Shown here in pieces: positions 1-6,295 of a stretch of DNA of 13,432 nucleotides. The notes below the pieces were generated by a model. It was not told the origin of the DNA and ran no database searches. It saw only the letters and a list, made by a program, of their open reading frames with translations. Origin of the DNA: Clostridiales bacterium. Lineage in GTDB: Bacteria > Bacillota > Clostridia > Lachnospirales > Lachnospiraceae. The stretch spans positions 1 to 13,432 of the forward strand of contig DYCJ01000034.1 in the NCBI GenBank assembly GCA_019418195.1, read 5' to 3'. The stretch's first letter is position 1; every line of letters begins with the position of its first letter. Both the position numbers and the translations under genes were made by a program.

Positions 1-157
1 CTGAGTTAACTGCCGGGGTAACGCCTGTGGATCATGTTCGAAGCGCAATGCACGTAAAAAAGAATAACGGATTTTTGGTCTTATTGGAAACGCACATTCT
101 CCTGAATGATAACGAACAACACATTTCTCTGTTTATTATCAATAAGGAGGTTTTTTT
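1..157. other. Noncoding leader upstream of the DUF2798 gene
   Basis: No convincing gene is visible on either strand. One + strand frame stays open from base 3 to about base 190, but its translation resembles nothing I recognise and it runs into the following gene. The - strand holds only short open frames of about 30 codons or fewer. The clear signal is the ribosome binding site AAGGAGG seven bases before the ATG at 158. A -35/-10 pair (TTGGAA, 17 bases, TGATAA) lies around 84-112 but matches the consensus poorly, so I do not call it. Confidence 0.5.
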
Positions 158-652
158 ATGCCAAAAACTAAATTTCAGGAAGTAATTTTTACCATTCTGA
201 TGGTATTTGTCATGGTCTATGCAATGATCTGCTATAACATCGCTTTGAATACGGGTGGGATGAGCAGCACCGTATTTCTGTCAGCATTTCATGAACTTGT
301 GATCATGGCGCCGGTCGCTTTTATACTTGATTTCTTTTTTGTAGGACATATCGCAAAGAAAACGGCATTTTGCATCGTGAATCCGGAAAGGGAGAATCCA
401 TTCCACCTTGTTCTTGTGATTTCTGCCGTATCTGTCGCATGGATGTGCCCACTCATGAGCCTTGCAGCAACAATATTGTTCAAAGGTGTCGGAAACCATT
501 TTATCGCAGTATGGCTGCAGACTGTTGTACTGAACTTCCCGATGGCATTCTTCTGGCAGATTTTGTATGCAGGGCCATTCGTTCGCTTTTTATTCAGACA
601 GATATTCCGTGAAAAAGCAAATACTCCCGAAGCATCAAAAAGCCTCTCCTGA
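158..652 (+). CDS. DUF2798-type four-helix membrane protein
   Basis: This is a small integral membrane protein of 164 residues with unknown biochemical function. Four hydrophobic segments are visible at about residues 9-29, 38-62, 83-107 and 118-145. They form two similar halves separated by a polar stretch around 66-82. This layout, with small and aromatic residues inside the helices, matches DUF2798 membrane proteins common in Firmicutes. The start is firm: AAGGAGG lies seven bases upstream of ATG. The gene stands alone on the + strand and converges with tadA; its stop codon TGA lies in the loop of the shared terminator hairpin. The C-terminal tail after residue 150 is polar and probably cytoplasmic. 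Family assignment is by recalled resemblance, and no catalytic residues can be named. Confidence 0.75.
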   Translation: MPKTKFQEVIFTILMVFVMVYAMICYNIALNTGGMSSTVFLSAFHELVIMAPVAFILDFFFVGHIAKKTAFCIVNPERENPFHLVLVISAVSVAWMCPLMSLAATILFKGVGNHFIAVWLQTVVLNFPMAFFWQILYAGPFVRFLFRQIFREKANTPEASKSLS

Positions 653-672
653 TCTGGGGAGGTTTTCTTTTT
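637..672. terminator. Bidirectional intrinsic terminator between DUF2798 gene and tadA
   Basis: The stem CCTCTCC (643-649) pairs with GGGGAGG (656-662), with one G-U pair, and is extended by A-T pairs outside. The loop is six bases and contains the TGA stop of the upstream gene. On the + strand the hairpin is followed by TTTTCTTTTT. On the - strand it is followed by CTTTTTG, just past the tadA stop. It therefore can serve both convergent genes. Confidence 0.85.
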
Positions 673-673
673 G

Positions 674-1189
674 TTATATTGCCTTCTTCTGCATTTTCTT
701 CCGCTCCCGCAGCTCCCGAAAGAATCCCGTCATAAGAGCGCTGCACTCTTCCTCAAGCACCCCTGTGGTAAGCTCTGCCTGATGATTAAATGCTTTCACA
801 TCCAGGAGGTTGAGGACAGACCCTGCGCATCCCGCCTTCGGGTTCATACACCCCACTACCACCCGTGTCACACGTGACTGTATGATCGCTCCTGCGCACA
901 TCTGGCAGGGTTCCAGCGTCACATATAATGTACACTCTTCAAGCCGCCAGTCGCCAAGTTTTTTACTTGCTTTCTTGATGGCTGTGATCTCCGCATGGGC
1001 AAGGGGGCTCTTATTCGTATTCCTGCGGTTGTATCCCCTGCCTATGATCTTACCTTCATGGACGATCACACAGCCGATGGGCGTTTCATCCAACCTGTAA
1101 GCTTTCTTTGCCTGCCGGATTGCTTCTTTCATATATTTTTCATCAATCCTTTTCTGCTCTGTGCAGAGTTCCATATTTTCTGTAGACAT
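674..1189 (-). CDS. tadA: tRNA-specific adenosine deaminase TadA
   Basis: This enzyme deaminates adenosine 34 to inosine in the anticodon of tRNA-Arg(ACG), allowing one tRNA to read several CGN codons; it acts in the cytoplasm as a zinc-dependent dimer. The protein is 171 residues. It shows the deaminase signature HAE at residues 65-67 (zinc ligand His65, proton shuttle Glu67) and PCQMC at 94-98 (zinc ligands Cys95 and Cys98). The preceding TPIGCVIV strand and the N53-R-R segment are typical of TadA rather than of cytidine deaminases. The start at 1189 is chosen because AAAGGA lies five bases upstream. A longer in-frame start at 1255 adds 22 residues that do not fit the family and lacks such a site. 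The gene is transcribed divergently from the DUF6128-like gene. The basic C-terminal tail (RERKKMQKK) is a minor extension. Confidence 0.95.
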   Translation of the reverse strand: MSTENMELCTEQKRIDEKYMKEAIRQAKKAYRLDETPIGCVIVHEGKIIGRGYNRRNTNKSPLAHAEITAIKKASKKLGDWRLEECTLYVTLEPCQMCAGAIIQSRVTRVVVGCMNPKAGCAGSVLNLLDVKAFNHQAELTTGVLEEECSALMTGFFRELRERKKMQKKAI

Positions 1190-1276
1190 AATTTTCCTTT
1201 CCGACTTCGTTCTTTTTCCTGCTCTTCCTGAATAGACTGGAATGAAAAGAGACAAGACCAGAGGTTATTTTATTCT

Positions 1277-2362
1277 ATGAATACCGGTACTTTTTATCTA
1301 TATGAATATGAAAATTATAAGCGTAAACGGAACGTAGGATTTATCAAAGTCTCCCAGCATTACCAGTCCTGCATCCTCCAGATCCACGTTCGCGGTATCC
1401 CCGTCAGAAGCGGAAGCACACTCATCCTGTCCGCTTTCTGCTGTGAACAGGATGCGATGATCATGTCGCAGATTGCGGAGCTTACCTCATGCGGAAGAAA
1501 TATCTCAATCCGCCTTTCTGTATCCGAGACGCATTTCCCGGGGAGACGGGCTCTTCAGCAGATCGATGGATTTCTCCTGCAGAATCCCGACAGGGACGCT
1601 CCTCCGCTCTTCTGGATGGCATCCTCATTCTTTTTTGATATCCGGCCTGATATGATGCAGACGGACGAACCGAAAGCAGAGACCGCATCCGAAGCAGAAG
1701 CTGTCCCCGAGCCGGAGACTGCACCTGAACCAGAATCTGCACCTAAGCCGGCAGCTGCACCTGAACCGGAATCCGCATCTGAACTAGAAGCTGCATCCCC
1801 CCCAGCTCCGGAGCCTGCGCTGCAGTCCGTGGAAGCGAAAGAACTTCCACAGGATCGGATAGGGGAAGATTCCTTCCCCCTATCCGATCACCGCGATGCC
1901 TCGGTCATCTCGCAGCAATGCCGCGAGATGACCGAGGCCCGTCGGATGCCCAATCCTGCAAGCACGGCGGTCGACCTCCAGGCGTATCGCGCAAAAAAGA
2001 TCAGCCGTTCGGATCTCACCCTGCTGCCACGAAAGTTCTGGCCGCTTGCCAACAACAGTTTCCTGCTGCACGGATACCACAATTATAATCATCTTGCACT
2101 TATCGAAGAAAACGGTAGACGATGGCTGGGAGTCCCCGGTATATACGATACGCGCGAGGCCCGGGCTGCCGATCTGTTCGGCTTTCCGCGGTTCACGCGC
2201 GCATATGTCTCAGTATTGGAACTAACCGATGAGGAACGAAATGACACAGCAGACTTTGGCCACTGGTGCCGCTGTGTCGGAACCTGCAGTCCAGGCGGCA
2301 CCCCGCCGGCATCCTCCGGCAATTTCCAGGCATCCCCTGCTCCAGATAGCCGGCTTAAATAA
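1277..2362 (+). CDS. DUF6128-like Lachnospiraceae protein with repeat-rich linker
   Basis: The function is unknown. The 361-residue protein has three parts. An N-terminal domain (about 1-125) begins with an aromatic YLYEYENYKRKRNVGFIKV segment. A low-complexity Ala/Pro/Glu linker covers about 126-228. A C-terminal domain (about 245-335) contains LPRKFWPLANNSFLLHGYHN, then a WLGVPGIYDTREARAADLFGFP segment, and closes with FGHWC. I associate this arrangement with the Lachnospiraceae-restricted family DUF6128, from memory. There is no signal peptide or transmembrane helix, so a cytoplasmic location is likely. The start has only a weak AGAGG site 12 bases upstream, but the N-terminal sequence fits the family. 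After FGHWC there are about 30 extra residues rich in Gly/Pro/Ser. The stop codon falls inside the 3' end of the convergent dGTPase gene (8-bp overlap). The linker DNA is unusual: six degenerate 18-bp repeats and then three consecutive hairpins. Confidence 0.75.
   Translation: MNTGTFYLYEYENYKRKRNVGFIKVSQHYQSCILQIHVRGIPVRSGSTLILSAFCCEQDAMIMSQIAELTSCGRNISIRLSVSETHFPGRRALQQIDGFLLQNPDRDAPPLFWMASSFFFDIRPDMMQTDEPKAETASEAEAVPEPETAPEPESAPKPAAAPEPESASELEAASPPAPEPALQSVEAKELPQDRIGEDSFPLSDHRDASVISQQCREMTEARRMPNPASTAVDLQAYRAKKISRSDLTLLPRKFWPLANNSFLLHGYHNYNHLALIEENGRRWLGVPGIYDTREARAADLFGFPRFTRAYVSVLELTDEERNDTADFGHWCRCVGTCSPGGTPPASSGNFQASPAPDSRLK
1685..1792 (+). repeat. Six degenerate 18-bp tandem repeats (hexapeptide APEPES type)
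   Basis: Inside the DUF6128-like gene, residues 137-172 read as six hexapeptides: ASEAEA, VPEPET, APEPES, APKPAA, APEPES and ASELEA. At the DNA level the unit is close to GCACCTGAACCGGAATCT with scattered changes. All differences keep the frame. Such units expand and contract by slippage, so the linker length is expected to vary between strains. Confidence 0.75.
1829..1850 (+). repeat. Inverted repeat 1 in linker of DUF6128-like gene
   Basis: GTGGAAG (1829-1835) is followed after eight bases by its perfect complement CTTCCAC (1844-1850). It is the first of three back-to-back hairpins within the coding sequence. Confidence 0.6.
1853..1889 (+). repeat. Inverted repeat 2 in linker of DUF6128-like gene
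   Basis: GATCGGATAGGGGAA (1853-1867) pairs with TTCCCCCTATCCGATC (1874-1889). The stem is 15 bp, interrupted only by one extra C, with a six-base loop. It lies three bases after the first hairpin and in frame within the coding sequence. Confidence 0.8.
1898..1938 (+). repeat. Inverted repeat 3 in linker of DUF6128-like gene (perfect 16-bp stem)
   Basis: GCCTCGGTCATCTCGC (1898-1913) and GCGAGATGACCGAGGC (1923-1938) are perfect complements with a nine-base loop. No T-run follows, so it is not an intrinsic terminator. It is the longest perfect stem of the three. Confidence 0.85.
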
Positions 2363-3761
2363 TTCCATTCATCTCCTGATAAAGGCGCTTCGCATAACTG
2401 TCTGTCATGCCGCACACATAGTCTGTCACGAGGAGCAGGCGGAGATACAGTTTCTCCGCTTCGCTCTTTCCCTCTGCCTGCAGTTTGTAAGCATTTTTAT
2501 AATTGTCAGAGATAAAAGAGACAACACGTTTATCGATCGTATCCTGCCTGACATCTGTATCATAGTAGAGCACAGCCCTGACCAGTTTATCCATAAGGTT
2601 GTCCAGTATAGCAGACTCTGCCACTTCCATCTTATAGATCTCCATAGAAGAAAATACACGGCGGTAAGCCATATCTCCCAACAGATCCATCAGCTTCTCT
2701 CCGTAAGTTCCGTAAAACAGATCATGCCCGAACGTTCCAGTCATGATACTGTCATAATTCGAAGTGAACCCGAATGTAGCACAGCTGATCAAAAAACCCT
2801 GTGCACTGATGATCCAGTTCTTTACCGCGTAGGATTCCGGATTGCTGACACCTTTCTTTAACCCGCGGTCATAAAGCTGGCGAAGCTTCTCCAACGGTTT
2901 AAAAGGTGGCTCGGGATAATTTTTCTCCAGAGGCGCCAGCTCTCTCTCCAGAGTATAATAAGTAATAAATCCCTTTACAAATGCATCTTCTATATCAGCT
3001 GTTTTATATGCCAGATCATCAGCGGCCTCCAGGATATAAGTCAACGGATGCCGGTTATTTCCCGCTCCTGTCGCTTCTGTCACCCTGTGGAACACTGCTT
3101 CATCCGCAAGGTAATACCCCATCTTTTTGTCTTTAATGTTTCCGCTGTCTTTTCGTACCCCGGTGGACGGAACCGGATATTTAATAATGGTGTTGAGCAG
3201 AGCATAGGTCAGGTTCATCCCGTGCTCATCTACCAGATAATGCAGTTTTGTCACAAGGCGGAGTGCCTGGGCATTTCCTTCAAAATGGTAAAAATCCTGC
3301 TTCATCTGCTCGCTCAGTATATCTTCTACAGGCTGTCCGCAAAAAGACAGCTTCGGCAGATTTCTGGCAAACCACTCACGAATCGCCACTTCTCCGAAAT
3401 GTCCAAACGGCGGATTTCCTATATCGTGAATCAGACCCGCACACTCAAGGATATGGGAAATATCCTCTTTCATCCGCGGAGTAAAACCTGAATTTCTGCG
3501 GAATTTCAGAATATTTTCTCCGATATTCTGTCCGAGGGATTTTCCCAGAGAGGAGACCTCAAGTGAATGCGTCAGCCTCGTTCGTATAAAATCGCTCTTA
3601 TCCAGAGGAAACACCTGGGTCTTATCCTGTAGACGCCGGAATGACGCGCTGCCGATGATCCTGTGGTAGTCTTTTTCAAATTCGCTTCTAAGGTCTGTCG
3701 ACTTTGACCTTCCTGAGCTTCCCCGTTCCCTCATCGGAGACAGCAGCGTTCTCCATTCCAT
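2355..3761 (-). CDS. dgt: Deoxyguanosine triphosphate triphosphohydrolase (dGTPase), HD superfamily
   Basis: The enzyme hydrolyses dGTP (or other dNTPs) to the deoxynucleoside and triphosphate, and so tunes the dNTP pool. The 468-residue protein has the family hallmarks in order. These are FRRLQDKTQVFPL at 41-53, RTRLTHSLEVS at 60-70 with metal ligand His65, LIHDIGNPPFGHFGE at 110-124 with the HD pair His112-Asp113 and His121, and EAADDLAY at 245-252 with the distal metal-binding Asp. MTDSYAKRL near the C-terminus is also typical. A purine-rich AAAGGGG sits about nine bases before ATG. It is the last gene of the leftward run, 69 bases after the HTH gene, and its 3' end overlaps the convergent DUF6128-like gene by 8 bp. 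No clear terminator was seen beyond the stop. The exact nucleotide preference cannot be read from sequence. Confidence 0.93.
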   Translation of the reverse strand: MEWRTLLSPMRERGSSGRSKSTDLRSEFEKDYHRIIGSASFRRLQDKTQVFPLDKSDFIRTRLTHSLEVSSLGKSLGQNIGENILKFRRNSGFTPRMKEDISHILECAGLIHDIGNPPFGHFGEVAIREWFARNLPKLSFCGQPVEDILSEQMKQDFYHFEGNAQALRLVTKLHYLVDEHGMNLTYALLNTIIKYPVPSTGVRKDSGNIKDKKMGYYLADEAVFHRVTEATGAGNNRHPLTYILEAADDLAYKTADIEDAFVKGFITYYTLERELAPLEKNYPEPPFKPLEKLRQLYDRGLKKGVSNPESYAVKNWIISAQGFLISCATFGFTSNYDSIMTGTFGHDLFYGTYGEKLMDLLGDMAYRRVFSSMEIYKMEVAESAILDNLMDKLVRAVLYYDTDVRQDTIDKRVVSFISDNYKNAYKLQAEGKSEAEKLYLRLLLVTDYVCGMTDSYAKRLYQEMNGII

Positions 3762-3830
3762 TGTGCGTTTCCCCTTTCATCTGTGCGTCAGTTCCCGCTG
3801 TCTGTATTTCCAGCCGCAAAGCAGATCTGA

Positions 3831-4784
3831 TCAGTCAAGGTAGATCGGCGGCTCATAGGCCTTACCGAGCAGAGCCTTCTTGCGTTCCTGAAGTCCGAGG
3901 AACGCCCACTCTGTCATATCTGTCCATTTATGGATCGTACGGTCATATACCTGCACATAACCGATTCTTGTGGGATGCATACGTACACTGTTCGACTGAT
4001 ATTCTTTTCCTGTATAAGGGTTTACCTCACCGGCTTCCCTGTCTTCCTCAACATCATCGTGGGAAATAACAGGTTCAAAATCATCCTTTTCCTTTGTCAC
4101 GGCTGCAGCCGGAGACTGTTCTTCCGCCGGATGCACTGCCTCCCGCTCCGGCTGTTCTTCGCTCACCGGCCAGCCTGTCTCCCCTCCGGTCGTATCCTCA
4201 CGCACTGCTTCTGCTGCCGTTGTCTCTTCAACAGTATCCGCCGCATCTGCATCACGCTGCTTTCTGCGAAGGAAAATCCCGCCAGTGTGGAAAAGAGATT
4301 TCTTCGGTTTCTCCAGTTCCTTCTTTATTTCTTCCACCGGCTCTCCGGCCTTTGCGTTTTCCTCCAGTTCGGACAATTCTTCATGGATCTCATAGAGTTC
4401 TCCGATCGTCATATCCCGCTCGTCTGAAACTGCTTCCTCTTCGGAAGTTTTTATTTCGGACAGACTCTCCTTTTTCATTTCTTCTGCCTGACTTTTTTCC
4501 ACTGCTTCTGTCCGTGCGAGCGCAGCTTTTTCAAGCGCCGCCGTGCTGCGCGGCTGCACCGGTGCCTCCGACATAATGCTCAAATGGAACGGGCAGTCAA
4601 GGATCGCAGCGATCATGCGCATATCCTGCTCCTGAAAATTATCCCTTCCCAGGCGCTGTGTCAGATTCTGTCTCGACATCTTTTTGCCTGTCCGGATTTC
4701 GATCAGCTCGGCAAGCTGTTTGATCGTCATTCCTTTTCTCCCCAGAATGATCTTGACCTGTTCACCAAATGTTAAATCTTCCAT
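3831..4784 (-). CDS. HTH-domain protein with acidic linker and conserved C-terminal domain (unknown function)
   Basis: This is an uncharacterised 317-residue protein with three visible parts. Residues 5-68 look like an XRE-type helix-turn-helix (MTIKQLAELIEI ... SRQNLTQRLGR), with a longer turn than usual. Residues 75-250 form a strongly charged, Glu/Ala-rich, probably disordered or coiled-coil linker. Residues 254-317 form a compact C-terminal module starting NPYTGKEYQSNSVRMHP, with several Trp/Tyr residues and ending YEPPIYLD. The architecture suggests a DNA-associated protein, but no target is evident. AGGAGG lies upstream of ATG at good spacing. It follows vanY after 90 bases that hold a copy of the dispersed repeat, and precedes dgt. 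The base composition of the linker (GAA/GCA-rich) is similar in style to the linker in the DUF6128-like protein. Confidence 0.8.
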   Translation of the reverse strand: MEDLTFGEQVKIILGRKGMTIKQLAELIEIRTGKKMSRQNLTQRLGRDNFQEQDMRMIAAILDCPFHLSIMSEAPVQPRSTAALEKAALARTEAVEKSQAEEMKKESLSEIKTSEEEAVSDERDMTIGELYEIHEELSELEENAKAGEPVEEIKKELEKPKKSLFHTGGIFLRRKQRDADAADTVEETTAAEAVREDTTGGETGWPVSEEQPEREAVHPAEEQSPAAAVTKEKDDFEPVISHDDVEEDREAGEVNPYTGKEYQSNSVRMHPTRIGYVQVYDRTIHKWTDMTEWAFLGLQERKKALLGKAYEPPIYLD

Positions 4785-4835
4785 GGTTCTCCTCCTTATG
4801 TATTGCTTATATCCCCCAATGTTGCTATCTGAAAT

Positions 4836-4879
4836 GGTAACAGTTCAACACGCGTCATTCGCAAAGCCGCACTGTTACC
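4836..4879 (-). repeat. Dispersed palindromic repeat, copy C (3' end of vanY-like gene)
   Basis: GGTAACAGT (4836-4844) and ACTGTTACC (4871-4879) are perfect 9-bp inverted arms. Between them lies the family core 4851-4873, which includes TTCGCAAAGCCGCACT and differs from the other two copies at four or fewer positions. The stop codon of the carboxypeptidase gene (4875-4877) is inside the right arm. No T-run follows on the - strand, so it is a poor intrinsic terminator. Confidence 0.75.
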
Positions 4880-5669
4880 TGAGATATTCTTCCAGCGTAA
4901 TTCCCTGTTCCGTGATCTCTTGGGCCGCTTCTTTTCCGACATAGCGGTAATGCCACGGTTCATAAATAATACCGGTTATATCTGACTTCTCCGGCGGATA
5001 CCGCAGGATAAATCCGTATTCCCAGCAATGTTCCATCAGCCACTTCTGCTCCGCCGTATCTCCCTGCCTGTCATCCAGTTCTCCATAGGATGTAGAAATG
5101 ATATCAACGGCAAGTCCGGTGGCATGCTCGCTCGTTCCCGGAAGCGCAACGGAAGTGCTCGTCTCCTGATATGCTTCCAACGGCGTCATGTTCTGCTCCA
5201 GCCTGTTCTGCATCGATGCATTAAATGTCTCGATCTGCTGGTCATAAGAGCGGTAAGCCGATGTCACATACATGCTCAGCCCCTGCGCCGCCCCGTCATC
5301 CAGCATCTGCTGAAGATCTGATGCGATCCGGTCATCCACCTGATACCCCGGAGAGATTTCTGTCAGTTTTTCCGGTACATAGGATGCATCCAGGGGATGA
5401 TCCCCGTTCACAAGGATAAGCTGCCAGCCTTCTTCTTCACCTGCCAGCGTCTCCGTATTTGCCTCTACGGCGTTCTCTTTCTTGATCTGCTCCCTCAGCT
5501 CTTCATTTTCTGCGGTCAGCTCTGCCTCTGTTGCCGCGGCTTTCGTATTATTTTCAGAGATGATATGATATGCACCCAGAGATACTGCCAGAACGCCTGC
5601 CGCCAGCCCCAGGACTGCACCCATACCAAAATTCTTTATCTTATGTATGTCAAAATCAAGTTTTATCAT
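4875..5669 (-). CDS. Membrane-anchored VanY-type D-Ala-D-Ala carboxypeptidase
   Basis: A zinc peptidase of the VanY/DacB family that trims the terminal D-Ala from peptidoglycan stem peptides outside the membrane. The chosen start gives 264 residues. An N-terminal transmembrane anchor spans about 14-36, followed by a short coiled-coil-like stretch (46-66) and the peptidase domain (about 95-255). Motifs are SAYRSYDQQ (137-145), SEHATGLAVDI (180-190) with zinc ligands His182 and Asp189, and EPWHYRYVG (237-245) with catalytic Glu237 and zinc ligand His240. The ATG at 5669 overlaps the sfp stop as ATGA, which indicates translational coupling; no strong ribosome site precedes it. A start at 5720 would add 17 residues inside sfp. 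Despite the family name, nothing here (no vanS/vanR/vanA-type genes) suggests glycopeptide resistance; a housekeeping wall-trimming role is more likely. Confidence 0.9.
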   Translation of the reverse strand: MIKLDFDIHKIKNFGMGAVLGLAAGVLAVSLGAYHIISENNTKAAATEAELTAENEELREQIKKENAVEANTETLAGEEEGWQLILVNGDHPLDASYVPEKLTEISPGYQVDDRIASDLQQMLDDGAAQGLSMYVTSAYRSYDQQIETFNASMQNRLEQNMTPLEAYQETSTSVALPGTSEHATGLAVDIISTSYGELDDRQGDTAEQKWLMEHCWEYGFILRYPPEKSDITGIIYEPWHYRYVGKEAAQEITEQGITLEEYLR

Positions 5670-6292
5670 AATGTCAACTCTGTATGTAATTCCGTATCGA
5701 TATCCGCGTCCGTAGAACACACCGCCATCTTATAGGGGAATCCTCCGACACAGTATTCGCGATAATAGTAAGATTCCGGGAACTCTGCCGGCTGCCGCAC
5801 AAGAACCGGCGGGTCGTCCATACGAATACAGAAAGAATTTACAGGAAGGGCCATTCCCTTTCCTGTCGCTTTCATAAAGCTCTCTTTCAACACCCAGTAG
5901 CGGAAGAAAAGATCCGTCTTTTCTTCGTCCGATCCCGCCTCTTTGATCAATTCATACTCTTCCTTGCAGAAATAACGCATTGCGATATTCATTCTGAGCT
6001 GCCCTGTCTTTTCTACATCACAGCCCACACGGGCTTTCCTGCCATCCATGCATACCGCACACATTACACACGTCCCGGAATGTGAAAAGTTAAATATTGA
6101 CTCCTCCGGAAGATTGTATGTTGTACGTATCTTCTGCCACAGCGCCCATACGCCGACACTCTGTGCCCTCATCTTATCCAGCCGGAGCGCATCCGCCTTT
6201 TTCTTCCGGAAGTCAGGAACCTGTCTGTAATAGCTGTCGTAACATTCCTTATCCAAAAGCGGTGTGACATCCGCGATCCATGCTTTTATCAT
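5666..6292 (-). CDS. Sfp-type 4'-phosphopantetheinyl transferase
   Basis: It transfers the 4'-phosphopantetheine arm from CoA onto a serine of acyl or peptidyl carrier proteins. The 208-residue length fits the Sfp type rather than the shorter AcpS type. The three family motifs are present: FNFSHSG at 67-73, VGCDVEKTG at 89-97 with the magnesium-binding Asp92 and Glu94, and RYWVLKESFMKATGKGM at 131-147 with the WxxKES core (Lys136, Glu137). The gene begins three bases after the GGDEF-EAL stop, with AAGGA about seven bases upstream, and ends overlapping the vanY-like start by four bases, so it is tightly embedded in this operon. No NRPS, PKS or stand-alone carrier protein is in the window, so its target is elsewhere in the genome. 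The gene symbol is left empty because sfp itself denotes the surfactin enzyme. Confidence 0.92.
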   Translation of the reverse strand: MIKAWIADVTPLLDKECYDSYYRQVPDFRKKKADALRLDKMRAQSVGVWALWQKIRTTYNLPEESIFNFSHSGTCVMCAVCMDGRKARVGCDVEKTGQLRMNIAMRYFCKEEYELIKEAGSDEEKTDLFFRYWVLKESFMKATGKGMALPVNSFCIRMDDPPVLVRQPAEFPESYYYREYCVGGFPYKMAVCSTDADIDTELHTELTL

Positions 6293-6295
6293 TTC

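Noticed and set aside
3..190. Open frame at the left edge, possibly the end of an upstream + strand gene
   Set aside because: The translation resembles nothing I recognise, it overlaps the clear start and ribosome site of the DUF2798 gene, and an open frame of this length can occur by chance.
1190..1255. N-terminal extension of TadA by 22 residues
   Set aside because: The AAAGGA site five bases before the ATG at 1189 and the family length favour the shorter form.
2229..2861. 210-residue open frame on the + strand
   Set aside because: It is mostly antisense to dgt, with the start inside the DUF6128-like gene, and it has no recognisable domain.
3762..3830. Possible fourth copy of the repeat between dgt and the HTH gene (CAGCCGCAAAGC)
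   Set aside because: Only a short CGCAAAGC match is present, without the rest of the core or inverted arms.
4836..4879. Repeat copy C as an intrinsic terminator for the vanY-like gene
   Set aside because: It has a long loop and no T-run on the - strand. Transcription may continue into the HTH gene.
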